A stretch of 43,281 bases of DNA, from positions 1-43,281 of the forward strand of contig JANQKZ010000059.1 of assembly GCA_028280845.1 (NCBI GenBank), written 5' to 3'. Both the position numbers and the translations under genes were made by a program. The notes below the pieces were generated by a model. The model did not search any database, was not told the DNA's origin, and saw nothing but the letters and a program-made list of their open reading frames with translations. Within the stretch, counting starts at the first letter, position 1. Each line of letters opens with the position of its first letter. The stretch is from Opitutales bacterium. GTDB lineage: Bacteria > Verrucomicrobiota > Verrucomicrobiia > Opitutales > JABSRG01. Shown piece after piece: positions 1-8,820 of the stretch.

Positions 1-540
1 GGTGAAATCCTTCATTATGCTCGATTCCGTCTCTCCCGCTTCCCTGAATTTAGGGCGCAAACGATTGCGGTCCTCATAGACACCCATACCCGGCCCCCCA
101 TGTAAAATCACATGTCGATTGCTGTCATAAAGGATTCCATAAACCGGCACTCCATCCTTGAGTAGCGCCAACGAAATGGCTGCCAGGGGCATTCCCATGG
201 CAAAGTTATTGGTTCCGTCGATCGGGTCGAGCACCCAGGCATATTCGGCCTCCAGCTGCAGCACTTCGTCCAATGGATTGGACTCCTCGCTACAATAATC
301 ATCGTTGGGAAAGTGCATGCGCAAGGTGGCAAATATTTTCTCCGAGATGGCAAAATCTGCAAAAGTCACCCGCGTATCATCTTCCTTCCATTCACTCTTT
401 ACCTGACCAAATTGTTTGTGGAAGAAGTCGATCTGGTCTTCCACCGCCGCCTTCCCCGCATTGATGCGGTGTTTCAACGCTTCCCTGGCCGTGGGCCGCC
501 CCGGTTTGCGGCGTGCTGACTGAGTGTTCTTCCGTGGCAT
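1..540 (-). CDS. inositol monophosphatase family protein (N-terminal 180 residues, runs off the window)
   Basis: Reverse-strand frame open from ATG at 540 to the window edge, giving 180 residues with no stop. Metal-dependent sugar/inositol phosphatase signatures are visible: the acidic metal-site pair E85-E86 in CSEES and the DPIDGTNNF box at residues 105-113, whose aspartates bind Mg2+ in this family. The family hydrolyses phosphomonoesters such as inositol-1-phosphate; SuhB-, HisN- and CysQ-type members cannot be told apart without the C-terminus. Residues 1-20 are a basic extension before the fold and contain RRKPGRP, which resembles an AT-hook. It is transcribed in the same direction as the upstream dinB-like gene, about 140 bp away, across a repeat-bearing spacer. 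Confidence 0.88.
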   Translation of the reverse strand, partial: MPRKNTQSARRKPGRPTAREALKHRINAGKAAVEDQIDFFHKQFGQVKSEWKEDDTRVTFADFAISEKIFATLRMHFPNDDYCSEESNPLDEVLQLEAEYAWVLDPIDGTNNFAMGMPLAAISLALLKDGVPVYGILYDSNRHVILHGGPGMGVYEDRNRLRPKFREAGETESSIMKDFT

Positions 541-585
541 AGGCGTGATGTTTAATGAATCCCCGCCGGGGACCAACTAGAAAAA

Positions 586-651
586 TCCGAAACTCGAAAT
601 CCAAAATCCAAAGCAATATTGAATGATCAAAATTCTAAATTCCTAATCCCG
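586..651. repeat. heptameric short tandem repeats
   Basis: Two runs of degenerate 7-bp units fill the spacer between the dinB-like and phosphatase genes. Four units of the form TCCRAAA/CTCGAAA lie at 586-613 (TCCGAAA, CTCGAAA, TCCAAAA, TCCAAAG). Three units AATTCTA, AATTCCT and AATCCCG lie at 631-651. The phase is exact within each run. Heptamer arrays of this style resemble the STRR repeats described in cyanobacteria. No coding function is apparent. Confidence 0.6.
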
Positions 652-682
652 GTTCTGGTCATTTTGAATCCGGTTTTAGAGA

Positions 683-1930
683 TTAGGATTTTCCAAAGAG
701 ATGACACGCTCGCTTGATGGCTGAGCCAGGCTTTCCACCTCGATTAAATTTTGCGTTGATTTCATCCACCGCCCGAACCAAGTCCCTCCGGCGCACGCGA
801 CCGTTGTGAAACAGCTCGGGTTGTACCTGGGTGTCATAGATATGCGAAAAGGAGACCCCCACCAACCGCAGGGGCACACGGCGGGTCCACAACTTGCGCA
901 ACATGGGCCGAACCCAGGGATAAAAATCATCTTCGAGATCAGCGGGCTCCTGCATACTGCGCTGATGAGTGGTATCCACCATGTCATTGTAGCGTATCCG
1001 GAGCGTCAGGGTGCGGGCTTGTTTCTTGTCTTTACGAATCTTGGGGAGTAACTCGTCGATCATTCCCTTCGCAATGCGAACCACCTGCTCAAAATCCCCG
1101 ATATCCTCTTGGAAGGTCTGTTGATGCCCATAGCTCTTGGCATCTCCCCGCCCGAGCGATAAAGGGGTATGGTCTACGCCCCGGGCACGATTCAGAACAT
1201 GATCCGTCATGCTGCCGAAGAAAGGTCTTAAGCCGTCGGCGCCAAGCCGTACGAGGTCCCCAATGGTCTTCACCCCGATCGCGGCGATACGACCGCCCAT
1301 TGACGGGCCAATTCCGGGCATCCGGCGCACCGGCAAGGGACTGAGAAAGGCCTGTTCAGCACCGGGGGGAACCATGACAAAGCCATGTGGCTTACGGAGC
1401 TTACTGGCCACGTTGGAGACCAGCTTGTTACCGGCGACACCGGTAGACACTGTAATCTTCATCCAGCGTAGAATCTCGTCGTCCAGTTGATGGACGCGGT
1501 GCGCAATCTGTCGATAGCGGCCCCGGAGCGCGGCCCCGCCAGGTCCCCGCCGGTCAATTCCCTTCCAGGAATCCACGCCAAGCTCAGGCCAACCTGCCGT
1601 GCTCATGTAGCCTTCGTCGATCGAGCTCCTCTCGACCATGGGTGTGATGTTCTCGCAGAGCCCGAAAATGTTGTCACTGAACTCCTCGTAGAGCTCATAT
1701 TGTCCGGGCACCACCGTGAGGTCCGGACACAGCTTAAGTGCCCGTTGGGTGGACATTGGCGTATAAATCCCCCGCGACCGCGCCTCGTACGATGCGGAGG
1801 CGATGATGCCACGCAGCAGCCCACCGACCGCCATGGGGATACCCCGCAAACGACGGTCCGCCGCCTGCTCCACCGAAGCGAAAAACGCATCGGCATCCAG
1901 ATGGACAATCGGATGGTTCAGCACATGCAT
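683..1930 (-). CDS. dinB: Y-family DNA polymerase IV (DinB-like)
   Basis: 415 residues, the normal length for a DinB translesion polymerase. The palm begins with HLDADAFFASVEQ, with catalytic D12, and the second acidic pair D105-E106 lies in SSIDEGYMS. A helix-hairpin-helix segment (about 185-225, RMPGIGPSMGGRIAAIGVKTIGDL region) and a C-terminal little-finger domain follow. QPELF at 370-374 matches the QxxLF beta-clamp-binding motif at the place where DinB proteins often carry QLxLF. The start at 1930 puts H-L-D at the expected distance from the N-terminus. The family copies damaged templates at low fidelity. An 18-bp palindrome 20 bp upstream of the start suggests SOS-like control. UmuC and ImuB are less likely because both catalytic sites are intact and no extra domain is present. 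Confidence 0.92.
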   Translation of the reverse strand: MHVLNHPIVHLDADAFFASVEQAADRRLRGIPMAVGGLLRGIIASASYEARSRGIYTPMSTQRALKLCPDLTVVPGQYELYEEFSDNIFGLCENITPMVERSSIDEGYMSTAGWPELGVDSWKGIDRRGPGGAALRGRYRQIAHRVHQLDDEILRWMKITVSTGVAGNKLVSNVASKLRKPHGFVMVPPGAEQAFLSPLPVRRMPGIGPSMGGRIAAIGVKTIGDLVRLGADGLRPFFGSMTDHVLNRARGVDHTPLSLGRGDAKSYGHQQTFQEDIGDFEQVVRIAKGMIDELLPKIRKDKKQARTLTLRIRYNDMVDTTHQRSMQEPADLEDDFYPWVRPMLRKLWTRRVPLRLVGVSFSHIYDTQVQPELFHNGRVRRRDLVRAVDEINAKFNRGGKPGSAIKRACHLFGKS

Positions 1931-1950
1931 GGAAATCGTGACGGAAATAT

Positions 1951-1968
1951 AGTATACATTTGTTTACT
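1951..1968. promoter_or_regulatory. operator-like palindrome upstream of dinB
   Basis: AGTATAC-N4-GTTTACT is a 7+7 dyad with one mismatched pair, starting 20 bp before the dinB start. Promoter-like hexamers lie around it on the minus strand (TTGACT/TTGATT at about 1971-1980 and TATACT/TATATT at about 1946-1956), but their spacing is not ideal. A repressor bound here would cover the promoter, as LexA does at many dinB genes. The sequence is neither the E. coli CTGT-N8-ACAG nor the Bacillus GAAC-N4-GTTC form, so LexA is only a hypothesis. Confidence 0.45.
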
Positions 1969-2183
1969 GTAATCAAGTCAATCCAAGAGCTGTTAGTTGT
2001 GTATCTGATTGGCGGGTTTCCTCACATACGGCCATTCACACCACCAAATCGCATCCAAGGAAAAACCCTTGCTCGTACTGTCCTAACCTATTATGGTTGA
2101 GGCACCTCTACACGAAACTTCTCGTTCTCCATCTCATATCCGGGATCGAGCACCAAGAATCCAACATCTCATACCTTTTCCCC

Positions 2184-2627
2184 ATGCCAGACGTCCGACA
2201 AATCCTCTCTCGCAAAGGCAATCAAACCTGGTCCATCAGGCCGGATAACTCTGTTCTGGAGGCCCTGCGATTGATGGCCGAACACAATATAGGCTCGGTC
2301 CTCGTCAGCGATTACAGCGATACCCTGATCGGAATATTCTCCGAGCGGGATTACGCGCGCAAAGTCGTCTTAAAGGGGAAACGCTCAGCCGAAACTGAAG
2401 TGGGCGATGTGATGACCCGGGAGGTCGTCCGGATTTCACCCGATACCCAGATCGATGATTGTATGAAGCTCATGACGGACCAGCGTATCCGCCACCTCCC
2501 TGTCATGGATGAAGGGACGCTCGTTGGAGTGGTTTCAATCGGCGATGTCGTCCGCGCCATCATTACCAATCAGACCGCGATGATTCGTGACATGGAAAGC
2601 TACATCCATGGAGCTCCCGGGTCCTGA
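2184..2627 (+). CDS. CBS-domain pair protein
   Basis: 147 residues made almost entirely of two CBS repeats. The first spans about 10-65 and contains HNIGSVLVSD and GIFSERDY. The second spans about 75-130 and contains DVMTREVV, RIRHLPVMD and GVVSIGDVV. Such stand-alone pairs form a Bateman module that senses adenine nucleotides and modulates other proteins; the partner cannot be deduced here. I chose the ATG at 2184 because the family begins with a short MxxVRQIL helix; an upstream ATG at 2097 would add 29 residues unlike the family. The stop codon lies inside the perfect palindrome CCTGAATTCAGG (2623-2634). The gene converges with purF. Confidence 0.9.
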   Translation: MPDVRQILSRKGNQTWSIRPDNSVLEALRLMAEHNIGSVLVSDYSDTLIGIFSERDYARKVVLKGKRSAETEVGDVMTREVVRISPDTQIDDCMKLMTDQRIRHLPVMDEGTLVGVVSIGDVVRAIITNQTAMIRDMESYIHGAPGS

Positions 2628-2790
2628 ATTCAGGGAATTCCCAAACCTAAACTCTAAGTTAGTCTTTTTTGCGTAGTCCCAGACTTGGCGGAGTCCATAA
2701 GCATGTCGGATAGCCGCGACCCGAGTCACTCCTGTATTAACCGCCAGCAATTTCCTGAAGTCTGAATCCATTTCGAATTTGTTCAGGATT

Positions 2791-4713
2791 TCACAAATAA
2801 GCCCGACCGTTCCGATTTTCGTAGTAATTGATATAGGCCTGGTTCACGACTCGATTCCCCCCCTGGGTGGGATAGTTCCCGGTGAAGTACCAATCCCCTC
2901 TATGATTTGGACAGGACTTATGCAGGTTATCGATGGTCTGGTAGAGGATGACCAGTTCCCCAGCCCAATCGACATCCTTCGGGCGAACCAGTTCGGCGAT
3001 CTTTTGTGAAATCTGCTCGGCCGTGAATTCATCATAGATCTGCTTCACATGGTTCTTCATGTCAGCCGGAGGTAGATTGGCCTGCGCCACGCATTGCTGG
3101 TATACCTCTTGGAGCATGTCGCCTTTTCCTGTTTCCTTCGTCAGGGCCACCGCGGCCTGGAACGCGATAAACTTGCCCAGTTCACTCATGTCGATTCCAT
3201 AGCAGTCAGGGTAACGAATCTGGGGGGCCGTCGATGCAATCACGATACGTTTAGCCTGCGTTCGCATGAGCATCTTCAGAATGGATTTCTTTAAAGTGGT
3301 TCCACGAACAATGGAGTCATCAATACAGACCAGATTGTCGACCCCATCCTTAACCACCCCGTAGGTAATATCGTAGACGTGGGATACCATCTGGCTACGG
3401 TTCTTTTCCTGAGCGATAAAGGTCCGCAGTTTTATATCTTTATTGGCTACTTTCTCCCCTCGCGGCCAGTTATCCATGATCCACTCATCCACAAGCTCCT
3501 CGGTCAGCTCGCCTTTCTCATGGGCATCTATTACCATCTTTTTGACGTATTTACGCCGCAGCATGCGGAGCTCATCCAGAAGCCCGAAGTAAGCGGTTTC
3601 CGCTGTATTGGGAATATAACTGAGGACAGTGTTTTTTAGGTCGTGCTCTACCGACCAGAGGACTTGAGGCGCCAGGGCAGCTCCCAGCTGTTTCCGCTCT
3701 TTGTAGATATCGGCGTCATTCCCGCGTGAAAAATAAATACGCTCAAAGGTGCACTGAAAGGAGGATTTAGACGGCTCACAAAAGGGCGATTCCTGAATAT
3801 GCCCATCCTTCTTAATGACCACAGCATGCCCGGGTTTTACCGGTTGGACTTCGGTAATCCGTTTTCCAAAGATGGTCATGAGGGGCACCCGCTCACTGGC
3901 AAAAGCAATCATCTCCTCGTCATGGAAATAGAAACAGGGCCGAATTCCGTTGGGGTCGCGGGCCACAAAGGTGTCTCCATTTCCTACTACGCCCGCAATG
4001 GTATAGCCTCCATCCCACTGCTTAGCCGATTCCTCCAACACCTTGAGCGGATCCAGTCGGCGGCTGATTTCATTTTGGATATCCATGCCGGCCAACCCCT
4101 TTTCACGAAGATCGTGGTAGAGGTCATCGTGCATTTCATCCAGGTGAAAGCCCAATTCTTCGAGAACAGTCTGGGTATCGGTATCGTAAATGGGGTGTTG
4201 GCCACGGCCGACGAGCACTTCGTTGAGCTCCTCGCCATTTGTCATATTGAAATTGCCCACCACCATGAGGTTTTTCGTGGGCCAGTTGCTCCTGCGGTAA
4301 TACGGATGGCAGGCACTGGAAGAATAGGATCCACTCGTACCATAACGAAGGTGGCCGATCAGGATTTCCGCCCCGAAATTGAAGTTGTCTTTTGCGGTTT
4401 GGGCAAACTCCGGGTGAATGATCCCCCGTTGAACCATCTGATCATAATCCTTCAACTGTTCGCGGAATATCCGGGCGAGGGAATTTACCTTGGTACTGCG
4501 TTCACGAAACATGAAGGCGGACCCGGCGGGAACATCTAGTTTCAAAGCTCCGATGCCGGCTCCATCCTGGCCACGGTTGTGCTGTTTTTCCATCAGAAGA
4601 AACAACTTGTTAAACCCGAATAAGGGGCTTCCATATTTCTCCTGGTAATATTGAAGGGGCTTTAACAGGCGGATCAAAGCGACTCCGCATTCGTGTCCGA
4701 TAAAATCACTCAT
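2791..4713 (-). CDS. purF: amidophosphoribosyltransferase, long form
   Basis: 640 residues. It catalyses the first committed step of purine synthesis: PRPP plus glutamine gives phosphoribosylamine. The glutaminase nucleophile is C9 in GHECGVAL, so a short leader must be removed or tolerated. The PRPP-binding loop VCIDDSIVRGTTL is intact, followed by the C-terminal phosphoribosyltransferase fold. The protein is about 130 residues longer than E. coli PurF (about 505) and matches the HECGxALIRLLKPL style of the long PurF seen in Bacteroidetes. It is divergent from purL across a 298-bp spacer, so both may respond to purine supply, though no PurR-type box is recognisable. Confidence 0.95.
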   Translation of the reverse strand: MSDFIGHECGVALIRLLKPLQYYQEKYGSPLFGFNKLFLLMEKQHNRGQDGAGIGALKLDVPAGSAFMFRERSTKVNSLARIFREQLKDYDQMVQRGIIHPEFAQTAKDNFNFGAEILIGHLRYGTSGSYSSSACHPYYRRSNWPTKNLMVVGNFNMTNGEELNEVLVGRGQHPIYDTDTQTVLEELGFHLDEMHDDLYHDLREKGLAGMDIQNEISRRLDPLKVLEESAKQWDGGYTIAGVVGNGDTFVARDPNGIRPCFYFHDEEMIAFASERVPLMTIFGKRITEVQPVKPGHAVVIKKDGHIQESPFCEPSKSSFQCTFERIYFSRGNDADIYKERKQLGAALAPQVLWSVEHDLKNTVLSYIPNTAETAYFGLLDELRMLRRKYVKKMVIDAHEKGELTEELVDEWIMDNWPRGEKVANKDIKLRTFIAQEKNRSQMVSHVYDITYGVVKDGVDNLVCIDDSIVRGTTLKKSILKMLMRTQAKRIVIASTAPQIRYPDCYGIDMSELGKFIAFQAAVALTKETGKGDMLQEVYQQCVAQANLPPADMKNHVKQIYDEFTAEQISQKIAELVRPKDVDWAGELVILYQTIDNLHKSCPNHRGDWYFTGNYPTQGGNRVVNQAYINYYENRNGRAYL

Positions 4714-4816
4714 TCAGCGAAAAATATGATAAAGCGACGCTCCCGCTTGGATGTCCAGCAGATAGTAGGAATGGATGTCCCTGGTCCGTCTGCTAGCTCA
4801 AGGTTCCGGGATGTGA

Positions 4817-4844
4817 GATTCGTGAATCGTGATGCGTATCGTGA
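4817..4844. repeat. heptameric short tandem repeats in the purF-purL spacer
   Basis: Three exact-phase heptamers GATTCGT, GAATCGT and GATGCGT occupy 4817-4837, followed by a slipped ATCGTGA. They lie between the divergent purF and purL starts. The style is like the runs at 586-651 and 17702-17715, but each locus has its own unit sequence. Confidence 0.5.
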
Positions 4845-4970
4845 TCGACCAGGGAGGTTGAAGACCGTTGCCGGCTACCAAATCCATCCTCCCCTCTCCT
4901 CCTGTCCCGCAACTCGCCCCTGTATCTCGTGACTCCATAGGCAAATTCAGCAATCCTGCTTGCTTCCCCT

Positions 4971-5000
4971 GGCGGTCTCCCTCAAAAGAGGGCAAACGCC
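4971..5000 (+). other. possible leader hairpin before purL
   Basis: CCCTC (4979-4983) pairs with GAGGG (4988-4992) around an AAAA loop, and an outer GGCG (4971-4974) can pair with CGCC (4997-5000). The structure ends 11 bases before the purL start codon. There is no T-run, so it is not a terminator, and it does not match a purine riboswitch core. It could affect translation initiation; evidence is structural only. Confidence 0.3.
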
Positions 5001-5011
5001 AGCATTCCCGA

Positions 5012-8000
5012 ATGAGTATTTTTCGTGTTTTTGTCCACAAACGTCCTGAATTCGCCCTCCAGGAGGAGGCCTTGCTCGAAGATCTTCAGCATCAACTCCA
5101 AATCGATGGATTGACCGGGCTTCGTCTCTACCAGCGCTATGATGTGGGGGGAATCGAGTCCGAAGCCTGGGAACGGGCCAAAATCCAAATCCTGGCGGAG
5201 CCTCAGGTCGACACACTGGTAGAAGTTCTCCCCCAAGCCGGAACTACCTTCGCCGTCGAGTATTTGCCCGGCCAATTCGATCAACGGGCCGACAGCGCAG
5301 AACAGTGTATACGGATTGCTTCCCCGGGAACTCACCCGATTGTGAAACATGCCCTGGTTTACCAACTGGAAGGTGAATTGACCGAAGAAGCGGTTCAGGC
5401 AATCAAAGCCTATTTGATCAATCCGGTGGACTCCCGCGAGGCATCGCTGGCTCCCAGGGATAGCCTGGAAAGCGAACTCCCTCCCCCCGCTCCCGTAAAG
5501 CGCTTGGACGGGTTCCGTGCAGCGAGCAAAGATGAACTCAACAACCTGGGTAAGGAGCTCGGTTTGGCCATGTCTCTGGCTGATCTGCAGTTTTGTCAGG
5601 CCTATTTTCGGGACACCGAGGAGCGGGCCCCCTCCATCACTGAAATTCGGATGCTGGATACCTATTGGTCTGACCACTGTCGACATACCACATTCCTGAC
5701 CGAGCTGAAGGAGGTGACATTTGAGGATTCCGAGGCCACGCTTCCCTTCCAGGCCGCGTGGAATCGCTATCAGACGTTGAGGACGGAGCTGTATGGCGAT
5801 CGTTGCGCGGAAAAGTCGGCCTCCCTGATGGACATTGCAACCATAGGGATGAAGGCCCTTCGCAAAGCGGGCAAACTGGAGGATCTTGAAGAGTCCGAAG
5901 AAATCAATGCCGCCAGCCTTTATATTCCTGTGCAGTTTGAGGATGGAACCTCCGAGGAATGGCTCCTCATGTTTAAAAATGAAACCCATAACCACCCCAC
6001 GGAGATTGAACCTTTTGGCGGGGCGGCCACCTGTCTCGGCGGGGCAATTCGCGATCCGCTGAGTGGGCGATCCTATGTCTACCAGGCGATGCGGGTCACG
6101 GGATCTGGCGATCCGCGCACCCCGATCCATGAAACCCTCGAAGGCAAGCTCCCTCAGCGAGTGATCACGCGGGAAGCGGCCCGGGGATATAGCAGCTATG
6201 GCAACCAAATTGGCCTCGCTACCGGCATAGTGAACGAGGTGTATCACCCCGGTTATGTCGCCAAACGGATGGAGATTGGGGCAGTGGTCGGCGCAGCGCC
6301 GAAGAGCTGGGTTCGCCGGGACCAGCCCGAGCCGGGCGACCGCATTGTATTGGTGGGCGGAAAGACCGGAAGAGACGGAATTGGCGGGGCGACGGGATCC
6401 TCCAAAGAACACACCACGGCAGCTCTGGAAAACACGGCTGAAGTCCAAAAAGGTAACCCGCCCATCGAACGCGCATTACAGCGGCTCTTCCGCAAGCAGG
6501 AAGTCGCTACCCTGATCAAGCGGTGTAACGACTTTGGGGCGGGTGGAGTTTCCGTCGCCATTGGCGAACTCGCCCCGAGTTTGCTGATTCATCTCGATCG
6601 GGTGCCCAAAAAGTATGAAGGCCTCGACGGCACGGAGCTGGCCATCTCAGAATCTCAGGAACGCATGGCTGTGGTCCTATCGGCGGACGACGTGGACCGA
6701 TTCATCGCCGAAGCTGCAAACGAGAATTTGGAAGCCGTGGAAATCGCAGAGGTCACGGATAGCGGACGCCTGCAGATGGAGTGGCAGGGAGACCAGATCG
6801 TTGACCTGGACCGGTCCTTTCTGGATTCCAATGGCGTTCGCCAGGAAGCCGACGCCCATATCTTACCGCCAGCCTGGTCGAATCCAGCCACCCTCCCCTA
6901 TGATTCTCCTGACTTTGAAGCCGGCTGGCTGGCCAACCTCAGCCAATTGAATGTCTGCTCTCAGAAAGGGCTGGTGGAACGCTTTGATAGCACCATCGGC
7001 GCCGGGAGTGTCTGTCACCCCTTTGGAGGCACGCATCGATTGACTCCAACGGAGGCCATGGTAGCAAAAATACCCTCCATGGAAGGAGAGACGGTCACAG
7101 CGTCGATCATGAGTTGGGGATTTGATCCCGCTCTCAGCTCTCAATGCCCTTTTCACGGGGCCATGGATGCGGTCGTCCAATCCGTTTCCCGCATTGTAGC
7201 GGCAGGCGGAGATTACACCCGGGTCCGGTTGACGCTTCAGGAGTATTTCGAGCGGCTTCGGGGCGAGCCCATCCGCTGGGGCAAACCTTTACTTGCCCTG
7301 CTTGGGGCCCTGGAAGCCCAGTTGGAACTGGGCACCCCGGCTATCGGAGGAAAGGACAGCATGTCGGGATCGTTCAATGATCTGGATGTTCCCCCGACCC
7401 TGGTGTCGTTTGCCATCACGACGGGAGAAGTCGAGGATATCGTCACTCCCGAATTTAAATCTGAAGGAAGTACTTTGACGCTGCTCCTGCCCCGCCGAAA
7501 GGAAGACCGAAGCCCCGACTGGGAGAGTCTACGTTCCCTCTTTGAATACGTCCACCTGCAGTCGCAGGCCGGTCAGCTTCTCTCCATATCTACCATTGGG
7601 CCTGGCGGAACGGCTGCGGCCCTGACTAAGGCTAGCCTGGGGAACTATATTGGCGTGCAGATTCCTGAAGGGCTCAGCGGAGTGCCGTGGTTCCACCCCG
7701 CCTACGGGGCGTTCCTCGTGGAATCCGACCAGCCACTACCTGCCTCCAGCGATTTTCAACACCTTCCCCTGGGCCATACCATTCCCCGTCCTTGGATTGA
7801 GATCGGGAGCGTGCGCATGGAATTAGAGGATTTGGAAAAGATCTGGACCGGCCCCCTGGAGTCGACCTTTCCCACCCAGGCCAGTACGCCACAGGGTGAG
7901 CCACGCTCCTTTGCTTTTGGTGCATCGACCAACCCCAAGGCAAGCCGATCCATTGCTTCACCCCGGGCAACGATCCCTGCCTTCCCGGGAACCAATTGTG

Positions 8001-8755
8001 AATGGGATTCAGCCCGAGCTATCCGGCTGGCTGGAGGGGTGCCCGACATCCAGGTCTTTCGCAATCAAACCCTTTCCGATATTGAGGATTCCCTCGAGGC
8101 CCTCGAATCCAGCATCCGCAACGCCCAGATCTTATTTCTCCCTGGTGGTTTCAGCGCGGGAGATGAACCCGAAGGCTCTGGAAAATTCATTGCGACCGTC
8201 TTGCGCAATCCCCGGATCGCCGATGCTGTGATGGACCTCATACGTAATCGAGATGGCCTCATCTTAGGGATCTGCAATGGATTTCAGGCGCTGGTCAAAT
8301 TGGGCTTATTGCCCTTCGGGGAAATCCGGGAAATGGAGCCCACCGACCCGACCTTGACCTTCAACCGGATTGGGCGTCACGTTTCCTGTTACGTGACCAC
8401 CCGGGTCGCCTCCACGCTTTCCCCCTGGTTAGGCCTGAGCGAACCTGGAGACCTTCACACCATTCCGGTCTCCCATGGCGAAGGGAACTTTGTGGCCAGC
8501 GAGGCCGTGGTGGATCAGCTGGCGGCAGCCGGACAAATCGCCACACAGTATGTGGACAACGATGGACAACCCAGCTACGACCTCTCCGTCAATCCAAACG
8601 GATCCATCCATTGTATCGAGGGAATTACCAGCGCCGATGGCCGGATATTCGGCAAGATGGGTCACAGCGAACGCGTTGGTCACCATATCGGAATCAATAT
8701 CCCCGGCAACCTGGACCAAGCGATCTTCAAGGCCGGGGTGAATTATTTCGCTTAG
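5012..8755 (+). CDS. purL: phosphoribosylformylglycinamidine synthase, single-chain large type
   Basis: 1247 residues from the chosen ATG. It converts FGAR, ATP and glutamine to FGAM in purine synthesis. Order of parts: an N-terminal PurS-like region, the linker motif YWSDHCRHTTF, two AIRS-type synthetase halves with repeated GGxxT/GGKDSM elements, and a C-terminal class-I glutaminase. The glutaminase has FPGTNCEWD, LPGGFSAGD, nucleophile C1088 in LGICNGFQ, and the H1218/E1220 pair in GKMGHSE. It fuses what PurS, PurL and PurQ do separately in many bacteria, as in gamma-proteobacteria and Bacteroidetes. The frame is open upstream to an ATG at 4868, but those 48 residues are low-complexity and unlike the family; MSIFRVFVHKR is the natural start. 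Confidence 0.96.
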   Translation: MSIFRVFVHKRPEFALQEEALLEDLQHQLQIDGLTGLRLYQRYDVGGIESEAWERAKIQILAEPQVDTLVEVLPQAGTTFAVEYLPGQFDQRADSAEQCIRIASPGTHPIVKHALVYQLEGELTEEAVQAIKAYLINPVDSREASLAPRDSLESELPPPAPVKRLDGFRAASKDELNNLGKELGLAMSLADLQFCQAYFRDTEERAPSITEIRMLDTYWSDHCRHTTFLTELKEVTFEDSEATLPFQAAWNRYQTLRTELYGDRCAEKSASLMDIATIGMKALRKAGKLEDLEESEEINAASLYIPVQFEDGTSEEWLLMFKNETHNHPTEIEPFGGAATCLGGAIRDPLSGRSYVYQAMRVTGSGDPRTPIHETLEGKLPQRVITREAARGYSSYGNQIGLATGIVNEVYHPGYVAKRMEIGAVVGAAPKSWVRRDQPEPGDRIVLVGGKTGRDGIGGATGSSKEHTTAALENTAEVQKGNPPIERALQRLFRKQEVATLIKRCNDFGAGGVSVAIGELAPSLLIHLDRVPKKYEGLDGTELAISESQERMAVVLSADDVDRFIAEAANENLEAVEIAEVTDSGRLQMEWQGDQIVDLDRSFLDSNGVRQEADAHILPPAWSNPATLPYDSPDFEAGWLANLSQLNVCSQKGLVERFDSTIGAGSVCHPFGGTHRLTPTEAMVAKIPSMEGETVTASIMSWGFDPALSSQCPFHGAMDAVVQSVSRIVAAGGDYTRVRLTLQEYFERLRGEPIRWGKPLLALLGALEAQLELGTPAIGGKDSMSGSFNDLDVPPTLVSFAITTGEVEDIVTPEFKSEGSTLTLLLPRRKEDRSPDWESLRSLFEYVHLQSQAGQLLSISTIGPGGTAAALTKASLGNYIGVQIPEGLSGVPWFHPAYGAFLVESDQPLPASSDFQHLPLGHTIPRPWIEIGSVRMELEDLEKIWTGPLESTFPTQASTPQGEPRSFAFGASTNPKASRSIASPRATIPAFPGTNCEWDSARAIRLAGGVPDIQVFRNQTLSDIEDSLEALESSIRNAQILFLPGGFSAGDEPEGSGKFIATVLRNPRIADAVMDLIRNRDGLILGICNGFQALVKLGLLPFGEIREMEPTDPTLTFNRIGRHVSCYVTTRVASTLSPWLGLSEPGDLHTIPVSHGEGNFVASEAVVDQLAAAGQIATQYVDNDGQPSYDLSVNPNGSIHCIEGITSADGRIFGKMGHSERVGHHIGINIPGNLDQAIFKAGVNYFA

Positions 8756-8820
8756 CGATGTAATCTGGCACCTTACTCCTACCCGCAGGTTGAAGTCGTC
8801 AAGATAGGGTAAGAGAGAGT

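Noticed and set aside
2535-2771. 78-codon minus-strand frame between the CBS gene and purF
   Set aside because: It overlaps the 3' end of the CBS gene, and its C-terminal part reads through the palindromes around 2623-2642. The stretch RVAAIRHAYGLRQVWDYA is not low-complexity, but I know no family for it, so I do not call it.
3799-4539. 246-codon open frame antisense to purF
   Set aside because: It is fully covered by the well-supported purF gene and shows no domain.
4971-5000. Purine riboswitch before purL
   Set aside because: Only a small nested hairpin is present; the three-way-junction core with the conserved loop bases is not seen.
4982-6448. 488-codon open frame antisense to purL
   Set aside because: It lies wholly inside purL on the other strand, has no recognisable family motif, and purL is intact with all catalytic motifs. 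It is a by-product of GC-rich codon use.
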